Source: Flavobacterium gillisiae (GTDB taxonomy: Bacteria; Bacteroidota; Bacteroidia; Flavobacteriales; Flavobacteriaceae). Taken from it: a stretch of 64,000 nt of DNA. The stretch covers positions 558,001-622,000 of the forward strand of contig NZ_FNRD01000001.1 in assembly GCF_900107635.1 (NCBI RefSeq), read 5' to 3'. The translations under genes were made by a program, and so were the position numbers. Under the pieces are notes generated by a model. It saw nothing but the letters and a program-made list of their open reading frames with translations. It had not been told where the DNA came from and searched no databases. The stretch's first letter is position 1, and each line of letters begins with the position of its first letter. Below are positions 11,539 to 20,491 of this stretch, piece after piece.

Positions 11539-12256
11539 GATTTTGTAGGTTGGTTGATAAATGTATTTGGGGATTGTATTTTAAATTCGGGAGGAAATGG
11601 TTTTTTGAAAAAGCTAAATGTTAAGGTATTCACTATTATATGCGTTATTGATTTACGATATGGGTTTTATTTGGGTAATTATTTACGAATAACAGTGTTG
11701 TTGTCAGGCTAATGTATATAAATTAATGGATGGTATATCAGTTAAACTTTTAATCCGTTAACGATAACGTTGTAGTGTTGATAAGTATTTATATTTTATT
11801 AAAAATGAGGTGTTTGCGTTTTTGTTATTTAGGTTTGTTTTTAATTTTATCTCGTTTTAACGAATTATAAATTAATATATTGGTTTATGGATATTAAATT
11901 CTATCATAGTTTAGATTCAAGTGTTTTACAATCCCTTAGGTCTGCTGTAACAACTGGTTCCTAAATTTATAAGTCGTTCGGCAGTAATGATAAATGGGGT
12001 TAGCTCATTAGGACATAGCGTTGGTTTCGGAATGATTAAACGCCCTTATAATTTTTTGTTAATACTAGTATGGAAACTTGTATTATGTAATTGAATTGCT
12101 ATTTTTGTTCGTTTTAACTTTTGGAAATTGTTTGTAAGAACATTTTTATTTACTGATAGTTAAAGTGTATATTTGGCGACGCGCCGCAGGGGCTATATAA
12201 AAGGGATTCAGCCCAATGAAAATTAGAATACTTTATTAAAATATAAAATTGATATA
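11539..12256. other. 718-bp intergenic stretch without a recognisable gene
   Basis: This is AT-rich DNA between the divergent alpha-amylase and PpiC-like genes, dense in stops on both strands. It holds an inverted repeat CGTTA-N4-TAACG at 11756-11769, possibly an operator. It also holds a -7 box at 12168-12175 and a GC-rich patch with short hairpins at 12175-12214 in the likely leader of the PpiC-like gene. A 34-codon frame from 11987 has no features of a real gene. Confidence 0.5.
12168..12175 (+). promoter_or_regulatory. -7 box upstream of the PpiC-like gene
   Basis: TATATTTG matches TAnnTTTG. It would give a leader of about 75 bases containing a GGGCT...AGCCC hairpin (12190-12214) and a 7-codon upstream frame at 12216. 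No good -33 element is seen. Confidence 0.4.
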
Positions 12257-13687
12257 ATGCCATTAAAAACAATACAAATGAAGTCCATAAATAGTAGAAT
12301 TGCACTTATATTTTTTCTTTTACTGTTTTCAAGTACTATTAGTAGAGCGCAAGAAATTATTAGAGATAGTGTAGTTACGCCTGTTAAAAAGATTAAAACA
12401 AATCAACGACAAAAAATCGATGGTATTATTGCCACAGTGGGGGACTATATTATTTTGGATTCAGATATAGACAAGTCTTATTTGGAATTGTCAAGTCAAG
12501 GTAATTCCATTAAAGATATTACTAGATGTCAAATGTTAGGAAAGTTACTTGAGGATAAGTTATATGCGCATCAGGCCATTCAAGATAGTGTAAAAGTGAC
12601 AGATGCTGAAGTAAAAGGAATGATGGAAGAGCGACTGAGCTACATGGTAGGTCAAATTGGCTCTATGGAAAAAGTAATAAAGTATTACAAGAAGAATTCT
12701 GAAGAAGAATTTAGAAGTTATTTCTTTGATATTTTGAAAGAGAACAAACTTTCTTCAGAAATGCAAAAGAAAATCGTTGAAGAAGTAGAAATTACACCAG
12801 AAGAAGTTCGTAATTTTTTCAAATCAATTCCTAAAGATGAATTGCCTCTTTTTGGAGCGGAAATGGAAGTAGCTCAAATTGTAATCACGCCTAAAGTTTC
12901 AGATGCAGAGAAGCAAAAGGTAATTGACAAGTTGAACGGATTTAAAAAAGAAGTAGAAGAAGGATCTAGTTTTTCTACAAAAGCGGTTTTATATTCAAAA
13001 GACCCAGGGTCAAGCTCAAATGGAGGGTACTATAAAATGAATAGAAAAACGCCATTTGTAAAAGAATTTAAAGATGTTGCGTTTAGTCTTCAGGAAGGTG
13101 AAATATCTGCGCCATTCGAAACTGATTTTGGTTTTCATATTATTTATGTAGAAAAAATTAAAGGACAAGAAATTGAATTGCGTCATATATTATTGACTCC
13201 TTCAGTTTCAGAAGAAGCTCTTACTGCAGCTAAAGAGAAAATCACTCTGATTAGAAGTAAAATTATTGATAAAAAAATCACTTTTGCAGAAGCGGCCAGA
13301 ACAGAATCTGATCAAAAAGAAACCAGAGCAAATGGTGGGTCTTTAATTAACCCAAAGACACAAGATACCCGTTTTGAAATGACTAAAATGGATCCAAGTC
13401 TTTATAGTGAGGTTTCTAATTTAAAAGATGATAGTATTTCTCAGCCGATATTAAATGCTGATGAAAACGGAAAGAAAAGTTATAAGTTAGTAACGGTTAC
13501 TAATAGAATCAACGAACATGTCGCTGATTATGCTACAGATTATATTAAAATTAAGGATTTAGCATTAAAAGAAAAGCAAATCAAAGCAATTGGAAAATGG
13601 TTTGATGAAAAAATCAAAGAAACCTATATTAAAATCCTTGGAGAATATAGAGATTGTGATTTCACAAACAATTGGTTAAAAAAATAA
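12257..13687 (+). CDS. SurA/PpiC-type periplasmic peptidyl-prolyl isomerase
   Basis: This protein of 476 residues has a signal peptide (hydrophobic core IALIFFLLLFSS, ending near RAQE), a SurA-like N-terminal helical domain and two parvulin-like domains. The first parvulin domain spans roughly residues 205-300 and keeps the family pattern GGYYKMN...FKDVAFSLQEGEISAPFETDFGFHII in broken form. The second, about 305-420, is more degenerate. It should help fold outer-membrane proteins in the periplasm. An internal ATG at 12278 gives a more typical signal peptide (MKSINSR) and may be the true start. It is followed by its own terminator, so the MoxR gene downstream is separately controlled. Confidence 0.88.
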   Translation: MPLKTIQMKSINSRIALIFFLLLFSSTISRAQEIIRDSVVTPVKKIKTNQRQKIDGIIATVGDYIILDSDIDKSYLELSSQGNSIKDITRCQMLGKLLEDKLYAHQAIQDSVKVTDAEVKGMMEERLSYMVGQIGSMEKVIKYYKKNSEEEFRSYFFDILKENKLSSEMQKKIVEEVEITPEEVRNFFKSIPKDELPLFGAEMEVAQIVITPKVSDAEKQKVIDKLNGFKKEVEEGSSFSTKAVLYSKDPGSSSNGGYYKMNRKTPFVKEFKDVAFSLQEGEISAPFETDFGFHIIYVEKIKGQEIELRHILLTPSVSEEALTAAKEKITLIRSKIIDKKITFAEAARTESDQKETRANGGSLINPKTQDTRFEMTKMDPSLYSEVSNLKDDSISQPILNADENGKKSYKLVTVTNRINEHVADYATDYIKIKDLALKEKQIKAIGKWFDEKIKETYIKILGEYRDCDFTNNWLKK

Positions 13688-13711
13688 ATTTTATATTTTT
13701 CTAAAATAAAT

Positions 13712-13755
13712 AAAAAGAGTTAGCTTTATGAATTCATAGAGTTAACTCTTTTTTA
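13712..13755 (+). terminator. Terminator of the PpiC-like gene
   Basis: AAAAAGAGTTA pairs with TAACTCTTTTT around an AT-rich loop. It lies 24 bp after the stop and only 20 bp before the MoxR start. Confidence 0.85.
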
Positions 13756-13774
13756 ATTTAAATCCCCTTTAAAA

Positions 13775-14728
13775 ATGTCTGACGTAGCAGCAATACATAA
13801 TTTGGTTCAGAAACGTAATGAATTAAAAAACGAGATCGCAAAAATTATTGTGGGTCAGGATGCGGTGGTCGATCAGGTGTTACTTTGTATTTTTTCAGGA
13901 GGGCATGCGCTTCTTGTCGGGGTTCCGGGATTAGCTAAAACATTAATGGTAAATACGCTTGCTCAGGCTTTGGGACTTGACTTTAAGAGAATTCAGTTTA
14001 CTCCTGATTTAATGCCATCAGATATTTTGGGAAGTGAAATATTAGATGAAAACCGTCAATTTAAATTTATAAAAGGGCCAATTTTTTCGAACATCATTCT
14101 GGCAGATGAGATCAATCGTACGCCGCCAAAAACCCAGGCAGCTTTGCTAGAAGCAATGCAAGAGCGATCTGTTACTATAGCAGGTGAGAATTATAAGTTG
14201 GATTTGCCTTACTTTGTTTTGGCTACACAAAACCCGATTGAACAAGAGGGAACCTATCCTTTACCTGAAGCACAATTAGATCGTTTTATGTTTGCTATCA
14301 AACTCGAGTATCCTTCATTTGCAGAAGAAGTTCAGGTAGTGAAACGCACAACTTCAGATAATAAAACTACCATTAGTCCATTGTTTACTGCGCAGGAAAT
14401 TATAGATTTTCAGCAATTGATACGCAGAATTCCAGTAGCGGATAATGTCATTGAATATGCGGTGACTTTAGTTAGTAAAACACGTCCAGACAATCCGTTG
14501 TCTAATGAATTTGTTAAAAGTTATTTGGATTGGGGAGCAGGGCCAAGAGCTTCTCAGAATTTAATATTAGCTGCCAAAGCGAACGCTGCTTTTAATGGTA
14601 AGTTTTCACCAGATATTGAAGATGTAAAAGCTGTTGCAATAGGAATACTTCGTCATAGAATAATTAAGAACTATAAAGCAGATGCTGAAGGTATAACTGA
14701 AGAAATGATAATTGCTAAATTGCTTTAA
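13775..14728 (+). CDS. MoxR family AAA+ ATPase
   Basis: This is a 317-residue MoxR ATPase. Walker A is GVPGLAKT near residue 48, Walker B is ILADEIN near 109, sensor 1 is ATQNPIEQEG, and the lid region carries GAGPRASQNL. Such ATPases work as chaperones with von Willebrand-domain partners to insert metals or assemble complexes. In Bacteroidota they usually head a cluster with DUF58 and VWA genes. No such partner follows here: the next 344 bp carry no gene, and then acnB begins. It may therefore act in trans, or with a partner elsewhere. The length and motifs are complete. Confidence 0.93.
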   Translation: MSDVAAIHNLVQKRNELKNEIAKIIVGQDAVVDQVLLCIFSGGHALLVGVPGLAKTLMVNTLAQALGLDFKRIQFTPDLMPSDILGSEILDENRQFKFIKGPIFSNIILADEINRTPPKTQAALLEAMQERSVTIAGENYKLDLPYFVLATQNPIEQEGTYPLPEAQLDRFMFAIKLEYPSFAEEVQVVKRTTSDNKTTISPLFTAQEIIDFQQLIRRIPVADNVIEYAVTLVSKTRPDNPLSNEFVKSYLDWGAGPRASQNLILAAKANAAFNGKFSPDIEDVKAVAIGILRHRIIKNYKADAEGITEEMIIAKLL

Positions 14729-15011
14729 AATGTAACTTTTTGGTTGTTTTAAACTTGAATTTTGATGTGAACTATAACGTTTTCTTAGATGTCGTGATTT
14801 TTGAGCTTTAGGAATAATAGGAATACAAATGATTAATTATGGATTAATCATTAAAATGTTAAAATTTTTATATTTTCCCAATTATACGCATTAAAAATTA
14901 GTATTTAGCAATAATAATTTTTAAAAAGGTCACTTCTATTAAATTTTTTTAATTCTCATCTTAAATTCGTTAATTTGCATTACGAAAAAACAAAAAAAAC
15001 AGCTAGATATT
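14729..15011. other. Intergenic stretch between moxR and the acnB leader
   Basis: This is AT-rich DNA with no gene. TTAATTTG at 14970-14977 is a near match to the -7 consensus and could drive acnB. That would place the acnA-like leader frame at 15012 inside the acnB 5' untranslated RNA. Confidence 0.35.
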
Positions 15012-15053
15012 ATGGCTTTTGATTTTGAGATGATCAAAAAAAATAGCCTTTAA
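15012..15053 (+). pseudogene. Remnant or leader copying the first codons of acnA
   Basis: A 13-codon frame reads MAFDFEMIKKNSL and stop. The acnA gene at 17973 begins [10 protein letters not shown], so nine of ten residues agree, and 26 of the first 30 bases agree by hand alignment. It lies 19 bp before the acnB start. It can fold: GGCTTTTGAT on the left faces ATCAAAA and AGCC on the right. It is either a scar left when acnB was placed behind an acnA promoter, or a functional leader peptide. Confidence 0.65.
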
Positions 15054-15072
15054 CATTGAAAAGAATTCTATT

Positions 15073-17844
15073 ATGAACATTTATAACGATTATCTACAGG
15101 AAATCGAAGAACGAAAAGGTCAGGGGCTTAACCCAAAGCCTATTGATGGTGCTGAATTACTAAGCGCAATCATTGGACAAATTAAAGATTCAGATAACGC
15201 AGATCGCGAAGAGTCTCTTAAATTTTTCACTTACAATGTTGTTCCAGGGACTACTCCGGCTGCAGCTGTAAAAGCTGTGTTTTTAAAGGAAATTATTCTT
15301 GGTCAATCTGTCGTGAAAGAAGTTACTCCTGCTTTTGCTTTTGAGTTATTGTCACATATGAAAGGTGGTCCTTCTATCGAAGTATTACTTGATTTAGCTT
15401 TAGGGAATGACGTTGTAATTGCAACAGAAGCTGCAAAAGTATTAAAAACACAATTTTTTCTTTACGAAGCAGATACAGCGCGTCTAGAAGCTGCGTTCAA
15501 AAGTGGTAATGAAATTGCTAAAGAAATTTTAGTAAGTTATGCTAATGCTGAGTTCTTTACAAAACTTCCAGAAGTTGTTGAAGAGATTAAGGTAGTTACT
15601 TATGTAGCTGGTGAAGGAGATATCTCAACTGATTTACTTTCTCCAGGAAACCAAGCACATTCCCGTTCAGATCGTGAACTTCATGGAAAATGTTTGATTT
15701 CTCCTGAAGCACAAGATGAAATCCAAGCTTTACAAGCACAACACCCGGACAAAAGTGTGATGTTGATTGCAGAAAAAGGGACGATGGGTGTAGGTTCATC
15801 AAGAATGTCAGGTGTAAATAACGTAGCATTATGGACTGGTAAAAAAGCAAGTCCTTATGTTCCTTTTATTAATATTGCTCCTATCGTAGCAGGAACAAAT
15901 GGTATTTCGCCAATTTTCCTTACTACTGTAGACGTTACTGGTGGAATTGGTTTAGATCTTAAAAACTGGGTAAAAGTACTTGATGAAAAAGGGAACGCTG
16001 TTCGTAATGAAAATGGAGATGTTGTTTTAGAAGAAGCATATTCTGTTGCTACGGGTACAGTTCTTACGATCAATACAAAAACTAAGAAATTATATAATGG
16101 GGACAAAGAGCTGATAGATATTTCTAAAGCGTTCACGCCTCAAAAAATGGAATTTATAAAAGCGGGTGGTTCATACGCTATTGTATTCGGTAAAAAATTG
16201 CAAACTTTTGCATCGAAAACTTTAGGTATCGATATCGTTCCTGTATTTGCTCCGTCAAAAGAAGTTTCTGTCGAAGGACAAGGACTTACTGCAGTAGAAA
16301 AAATATTTAATAAAAATGCAGTTGGTACCACTCCAGGTAAAGTTTTACACGCAGGTTCAGACGTACGTGTAGAGGTAAACATTGTGGGTTCACAAGATAC
16401 AACTGGTTTGATGACTTCTCAGGAATTAGAGTCTATGGCTGCTACTGTGATTTCACCAATTGTTGATGGTGCTTACCAGTCAGGTTGTCATACTGCTTCA
16501 GTTTGGGATAATAAGTCTAAGGCAAATATTCCTAGATTAATGAAGTTCATGAATGACTTCGGGTTGATTACTGCTCGTGACCCAAAAGGAGAATATCTTG
16601 CAATGACGGATGTAATTCATAAAGTACTTAATGATATCACTGTTGATGAATGGGCGATTATTATTGGTGGTGACTCTCATACAAGAATGTCAAAAGGAGT
16701 CGCTTTTGGAGCGGACTCCGGAACAGTTGCTCTTGCACTTGCCACTGGTGAGGCTTCAATGCCAATTCCAGAGTCAGTAAAAGTTACGTTCAAAGGAGAT
16801 ATGAAAACCTATATGGATTTCCGTGATGTAGTTCATGCTACTCAATCTCAAATGTTAAAACAATTTGGTGGAGAGAATGTGTTCCAAGGAAGAATCATTG
16901 AGGTTCACTTAGGGACTCTTACTGCTGATCAAGCATTTACTTTTACAGATTGGACTGCAGAGATGAAAGCGAAAGCTTCTATCTGTATTTCTGAAGATGA
17001 AACTTTGATCGAATCATTAATGATCGCTAAGAGAAGAATTCAGATCATGATTGATAAAGGAATGGATAATGCTAAGCAAGTTCTTAAAGGATTGATAGCT
17101 ATTGCTGATAAGAGAATCGCAGATATTAGATCAGGTGAGAAGCCAGCTTTAACTCCAGATGCAAATGCTAAGTATTTTGCTGAAGTGGTTATTGATCTTG
17201 ATTTAGTTGAAGAGCCTATGATTGCAGATCCAGATGTTAATAATGCAGATGTTTCTAAGAGATATACGCACGATACTATTAGACCACTTTCTTTTTACGG
17301 AGGAGTGAAAAAAGTAGATCTTGGTTTTGTTGGATCTTGTATGGTCCACAAAGGGGATTTGAAAATTCTTTCTCAAATGTTGAAGAATATCGATGAACAA
17401 TATGGTAAAGTTGAGTTTAAAGCACCACTTGTAGTAGCGCCTCCAACTTACAATATTGTAGATGAATTGAAAGCTGAAGGAGATTGGGAAGTTTTACAAA
17501 AATATTCTGGTTTCGAATTTGATGATAATGCTCCAAAAGGAGTAGCTCGTACTGGATACGAAAACATCTTATATCTAGAGCGTCCAGGATGTAACTTATG
17601 TATGGGTAATCAAGAAAAAGCAGAAAAAGGAGATACGGTAATGGCAACTTCTACTCGTCTTTTCCAAGGAAGAGTTGTAGAAGATTCTGAAGGTAAAAAA
17701 GGAGAATCTTTACTTTCCTCAACACCTGTTGTTGTATTGTCTACAATCTTAGGTAGAACTCCTACTATGGATGAATATAAAGCAGCAGTAAAAGGTATTA
17801 ATCTAACTCAATTTGCACCATCTCATAAATTGTTAGTGATGTAA
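15073..17844 (+). CDS. acnB: Aconitate hydratase B
   Basis: This bifunctional aconitase of 923 residues interconverts citrate and isocitrate through aconitate, and may act on 2-methylcitrate products. The N-terminal HEAT-like helical domain unique to AcnB covers about residues 1-160. The swivel domain follows, with MGVGSSRMSGVN near residue 240. The [4Fe-4S] ligands are the Cys in FVGSCMVHKGD (about 755) and the two in PGCNLCMGNQ (about 840). It is a little longer than the E. coli protein (865). A second aconitase of another type lies directly downstream, behind a terminator. The 5' leader holds an acnA-like mini frame. Confidence 0.96.
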   Translation: MNIYNDYLQEIEERKGQGLNPKPIDGAELLSAIIGQIKDSDNADREESLKFFTYNVVPGTTPAAAVKAVFLKEIILGQSVVKEVTPAFAFELLSHMKGGPSIEVLLDLALGNDVVIATEAAKVLKTQFFLYEADTARLEAAFKSGNEIAKEILVSYANAEFFTKLPEVVEEIKVVTYVAGEGDISTDLLSPGNQAHSRSDRELHGKCLISPEAQDEIQALQAQHPDKSVMLIAEKGTMGVGSSRMSGVNNVALWTGKKASPYVPFINIAPIVAGTNGISPIFLTTVDVTGGIGLDLKNWVKVLDEKGNAVRNENGDVVLEEAYSVATGTVLTINTKTKKLYNGDKELIDISKAFTPQKMEFIKAGGSYAIVFGKKLQTFASKTLGIDIVPVFAPSKEVSVEGQGLTAVEKIFNKNAVGTTPGKVLHAGSDVRVEVNIVGSQDTTGLMTSQELESMAATVISPIVDGAYQSGCHTASVWDNKSKANIPRLMKFMNDFGLITARDPKGEYLAMTDVIHKVLNDITVDEWAIIIGGDSHTRMSKGVAFGADSGTVALALATGEASMPIPESVKVTFKGDMKTYMDFRDVVHATQSQMLKQFGGENVFQGRIIEVHLGTLTADQAFTFTDWTAEMKAKASICISEDETLIESLMIAKRRIQIMIDKGMDNAKQVLKGLIAIADKRIADIRSGEKPALTPDANAKYFAEVVIDLDLVEEPMIADPDVNNADVSKRYTHDTIRPLSFYGGVKKVDLGFVGSCMVHKGDLKILSQMLKNIDEQYGKVEFKAPLVVAPPTYNIVDELKAEGDWEVLQKYSGFEFDDNAPKGVARTGYENILYLERPGCNLCMGNQEKAEKGDTVMATSTRLFQGRVVEDSEGKKGESLLSSTPVVVLSTILGRTPTMDEYKAAVKGINLTQFAPSHKLLVM

Positions 17845-17869
17845 TCACTGAGATTAGTTAATTATATCT

Positions 17870-17905
17870 AAAAGCCTGAGTCTATGATTCAGGCTTTTTT
17901 TTATT
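17870..17905 (+). terminator. Terminator of acnB
   Basis: AAAGCCTGA and TCAGGCTTT pair around GTCTATGAT and are followed by a long T-run. It separates acnB from acnA. Confidence 0.9.
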
Positions 17906-17972
17906 TTTATAGCTCCTCTATTTTTTGTACCTTGTGGTGTCTGAAAAACAATAATAAAAAACAATTATATAT

Positions 17973-20237
17973 ATGGCGTTTGATATTGAAATGATAAAAA
18001 AAGTGTATGACAACATGACGAGTCGTGTTGATGCTGCACGTGAGATTGTTGGTCACCCACTTACTTTGACAGAGAAAATTTTATACAATCACCTTTGGGA
18101 CGGTAAACCATCTAAAGCTTTTGCTAGGGGAACTGATTATGTTGATTTTTCTCCAGACAGAGTTGCTTGTCAAGATGCAACGGCTCAAATGGCTTTGTTG
18201 CAATTTATGCATGCTGGAAAAGCTCAGGTAGCGGTTCCTACAACGGTACATTGTGATCACTTGATTCAAGCTAAGGTTGATGCTGTAACCGATTTGGCCA
18301 GAGCAAAAACACAAAGTAATGAAGTTTTTGATTTTCTTTCGTCAGTTTCTGATAAATACGGAATTGGTTTTTGGAAACCGGGGGCTGGGATTATTCACCA
18401 AGTAGTTCTTGAAAACTATGCTTTTCCTGGAGGAATGATGATCGGTACTGATTCACATACTGTAAATGCAGGTGGATTAGGAATGGTTGCTATTGGTGTA
18501 GGTGGAGCAGATGCCGTAGATGTTATGTCAGGAATGGCATGGGAATTAAAATTTCCAAAACTTATAGGTGTTAAATTAATAGGAAAGTTGTCAGGATGGA
18601 CAGCTCCAAAAGATGTAATTCTTAAAGTTGCTGGAATTCTTACTGTAAAAGGTGGAACGGGTGCTATCGTTGAGTACTTCGGAGAAGGTGCGACGTCTAT
18701 GTCTTGTACAGGAAAAGGAACTATATGTAATATGGGTGCTGAGATAGGAGCTACTACTTCTACTTTTGGTTATGACGCTTCAATGGGGCGTTACTTGCGT
18801 TCTACTAACAGAGCTGATGTAGCTGATGCTGCAGATAAAGTTGCGGATTACTTAACAGGAGATCCTGAAGTTTATGCTAATCCAGAAAAGTATTTTGACC
18901 AAGTTATCGAAATTAACTTATCAGAATTAGAGCCACATTTAAATGGGCCTTTTACGCCGGATTTGGCTACGCCAATTTCTAAAATGAAAGAAACGGCTAT
19001 TAAAAATAATTGGCCTTTGAAAATCGAAGTTGCTTTGATTGGTTCTTGTACCAATTCTTCTTATGAAGATATTGCTCGTGCAGCTTCAATAGCTAAACAA
19101 GTTACAGATAAAAAATTAAAAATAAAGTCTAAGTTCACGATTACTCCAGGGTCTGAAGTAGTTCGTTATACGATAGAACGTGACGGATTTATCGATATTT
19201 TCGATAAAATGGGAGCGACAGTTTTTGCAAATGCTTGTGGACCATGTATCGGAATGTGGGATAGAGAAGGGGCTGAAAAAGAAGAGCGTAATACAATCGT
19301 TCACTCTTTCAACCGTAATTTCTCTAAACGTGCTGATGGAAATCCAAATACAATGGCATTCGTAGGTTCGCCAGAATTGGTAACTGCTATGGCGATTGCA
19401 GGTGATTTAGGATTCAATCCATTGACAGATACGTTAATCAATGAAGATGGTGAGGAAGTGATGTTGGAGGCGCCAACAGGAGATGAGTTGCCTAAAAATG
19501 GATTTGATGCAGAAGACCCAGGTTTTCAGGCTCCAGCTGCTGATGGTTCAGGTATTCAAGTGTCTGTTAGTGAAACTTCAGAACGTTTACAATTATTGGC
19601 TCCGTTTGCTCCATGGGACGGGAAAAATATTACATCTGCTAAATTGCTTATCAAGGCATTTGGAAAATGTACTACTGATCACATTTCTATGGCAGGACCA
19701 TGGTTGCGTTTCCGTGGACATTTAGATAATATTTCAAATAATATGTTGATTGGCGCTATCAATGCATTCAACCAAAAAACAAATACAGTTAAGAATCAAT
19801 TGACTGGAGTTTATGATGCAGTTCCTGCTGTAGCTCGTGCTTATAAAGCAGCGGGTGTTCCTTCAATTGTTGTAGGAGATCATAACTACGGTGAAGGATC
19901 TTCACGTGAGCACGCGGCAATGGAGCCACGCTTCTTAGGTGTGAAAGCAGTATTAGTGAAATCATTTGCACGTATCCACGAAACAAACCTTAAGAAACAA
20001 GGGTTGTTAGGATTGACATTTGCTAATGAAGCTGATTATGATAAAATTCAAGAGAACGATACTATTAACTTTACGGATTTAGTAGATTTCGCTCCAGGAA
20101 AACCATTAACAATAGAATTCGTTCATGAGGATGGAAGTAAAGATATTATCATGGCTAATCATACTTATAATGAAGGACAAATTGGTTGGTTCGTTGCAGG
20201 TTCAGCATTGAATTTAATTGCAGCTGGAAAAGCATAA
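17973..20237 (+). CDS. acnA: Aconitate hydratase, mitochondrial type
   Basis: This aconitase of 754 residues is closest in layout to the mitochondrial enzyme, not to E. coli AcnA (about 890). The Fe-S ligand cysteines are in [13 protein letters not shown] (about residue 356) and [11 protein letters not shown] (about 421 and 424). Substrate contacts include [13 protein letters not shown] near 157, and the C-terminal swivel domain carries [15 protein letters not shown] near 634. It has its own upstream region and terminators on both sides, so the two aconitases form neighbouring single-gene units. Together they may split housekeeping and stress duty, as AcnA and AcnB do elsewhere, but that is inference. 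The symbol acnA is used loosely here. Confidence 0.94.
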   Translation: MAFDIEMIKKVYDNMTSRVDAAREIVGHPLTLTEKILYNHLWDGKPSKAFARGTDYVDFSPDRVACQDATAQMALLQFMHAGKAQVAVPTTVHCDHLIQAKVDAVTDLARAKTQSNEVFDFLSSVSDKYGIGFWKPGAGIIHQVVLENYAFPGGMMIGTDSHTVNAGGLGMVAIGVGGADAVDVMSGMAWELKFPKLIGVKLIGKLSGWTAPKDVILKVAGILTVKGGTGAIVEYFGEGATSMSCTGKGTICNMGAEIGATTSTFGYDASMGRYLRSTNRADVADAADKVADYLTGDPEVYANPEKYFDQVIEINLSELEPHLNGPFTPDLATPISKMKETAIKNNWPLKIEVALIGSCTNSSYEDIARAASIAKQVTDKKLKIKSKFTITPGSEVVRYTIERDGFIDIFDKMGATVFANACGPCIGMWDREGAEKEERNTIVHSFNRNFSKRADGNPNTMAFVGSPELVTAMAIAGDLGFNPLTDTLINEDGEEVMLEAPTGDELPKNGFDAEDPGFQAPAADGSGIQVSVSETSERLQLLAPFAPWDGKNITSAKLLIKAFGKCTTDHISMAGPWLRFRGHLDNISNNMLIGAINAFNQKTNTVKNQLTGVYDAVPAVARAYKAAGVPSIVVGDHNYGEGSSREHAAMEPRFLGVKAVLVKSFARIHETNLKKQGLLGLTFANEADYDKIQENDTINFTDLVDFAPGKPLTIEFVHEDGSKDIIMANHTYNEGQIGWFVAGSALNLIAAGKA

Positions 20238-20257
20238 CTTTAAGTTTTGTAATATGT

Positions 20258-20290
20258 GAAAAACGCCCTGTGAAAATAGGGCGTTTTTTT
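20258..20290 (+). terminator. Terminator of acnA
   Basis: AAACGCCCT pairs with AGGGCGTTT around GTGAAAAT, followed by T residues, 21 bp after the stop. Confidence 0.92.
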
Positions 20291-20491
20291 ATGTTTTTTA
20301 AGTTTGTTAAAATGATTATAAAGAGATGTTAAAATAGTAAGATATTTGTATTTATAGGTTAAATTCGCATTGTAGAGATGCAATATCTTCGAGTATCGAC
20401 GTTATTATAGTACGATTTGAGATTTTATGAAAATAAAATTGTATTATTGTTTTGTTATTCAGTGAGATAGGAGTTGTAGGGTGAAATTTAA

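Noticed and set aside
11987..12092. 34-codon open frame in the 718-bp gap
   Set aside because: It has no promoter, no translation start context and no recognisable motif.
12216..12239. Seven-codon upstream frame MKIRILY before the PpiC-like gene
   Set aside because: It is too short to call a gene. It is mentioned only as part of the leader.
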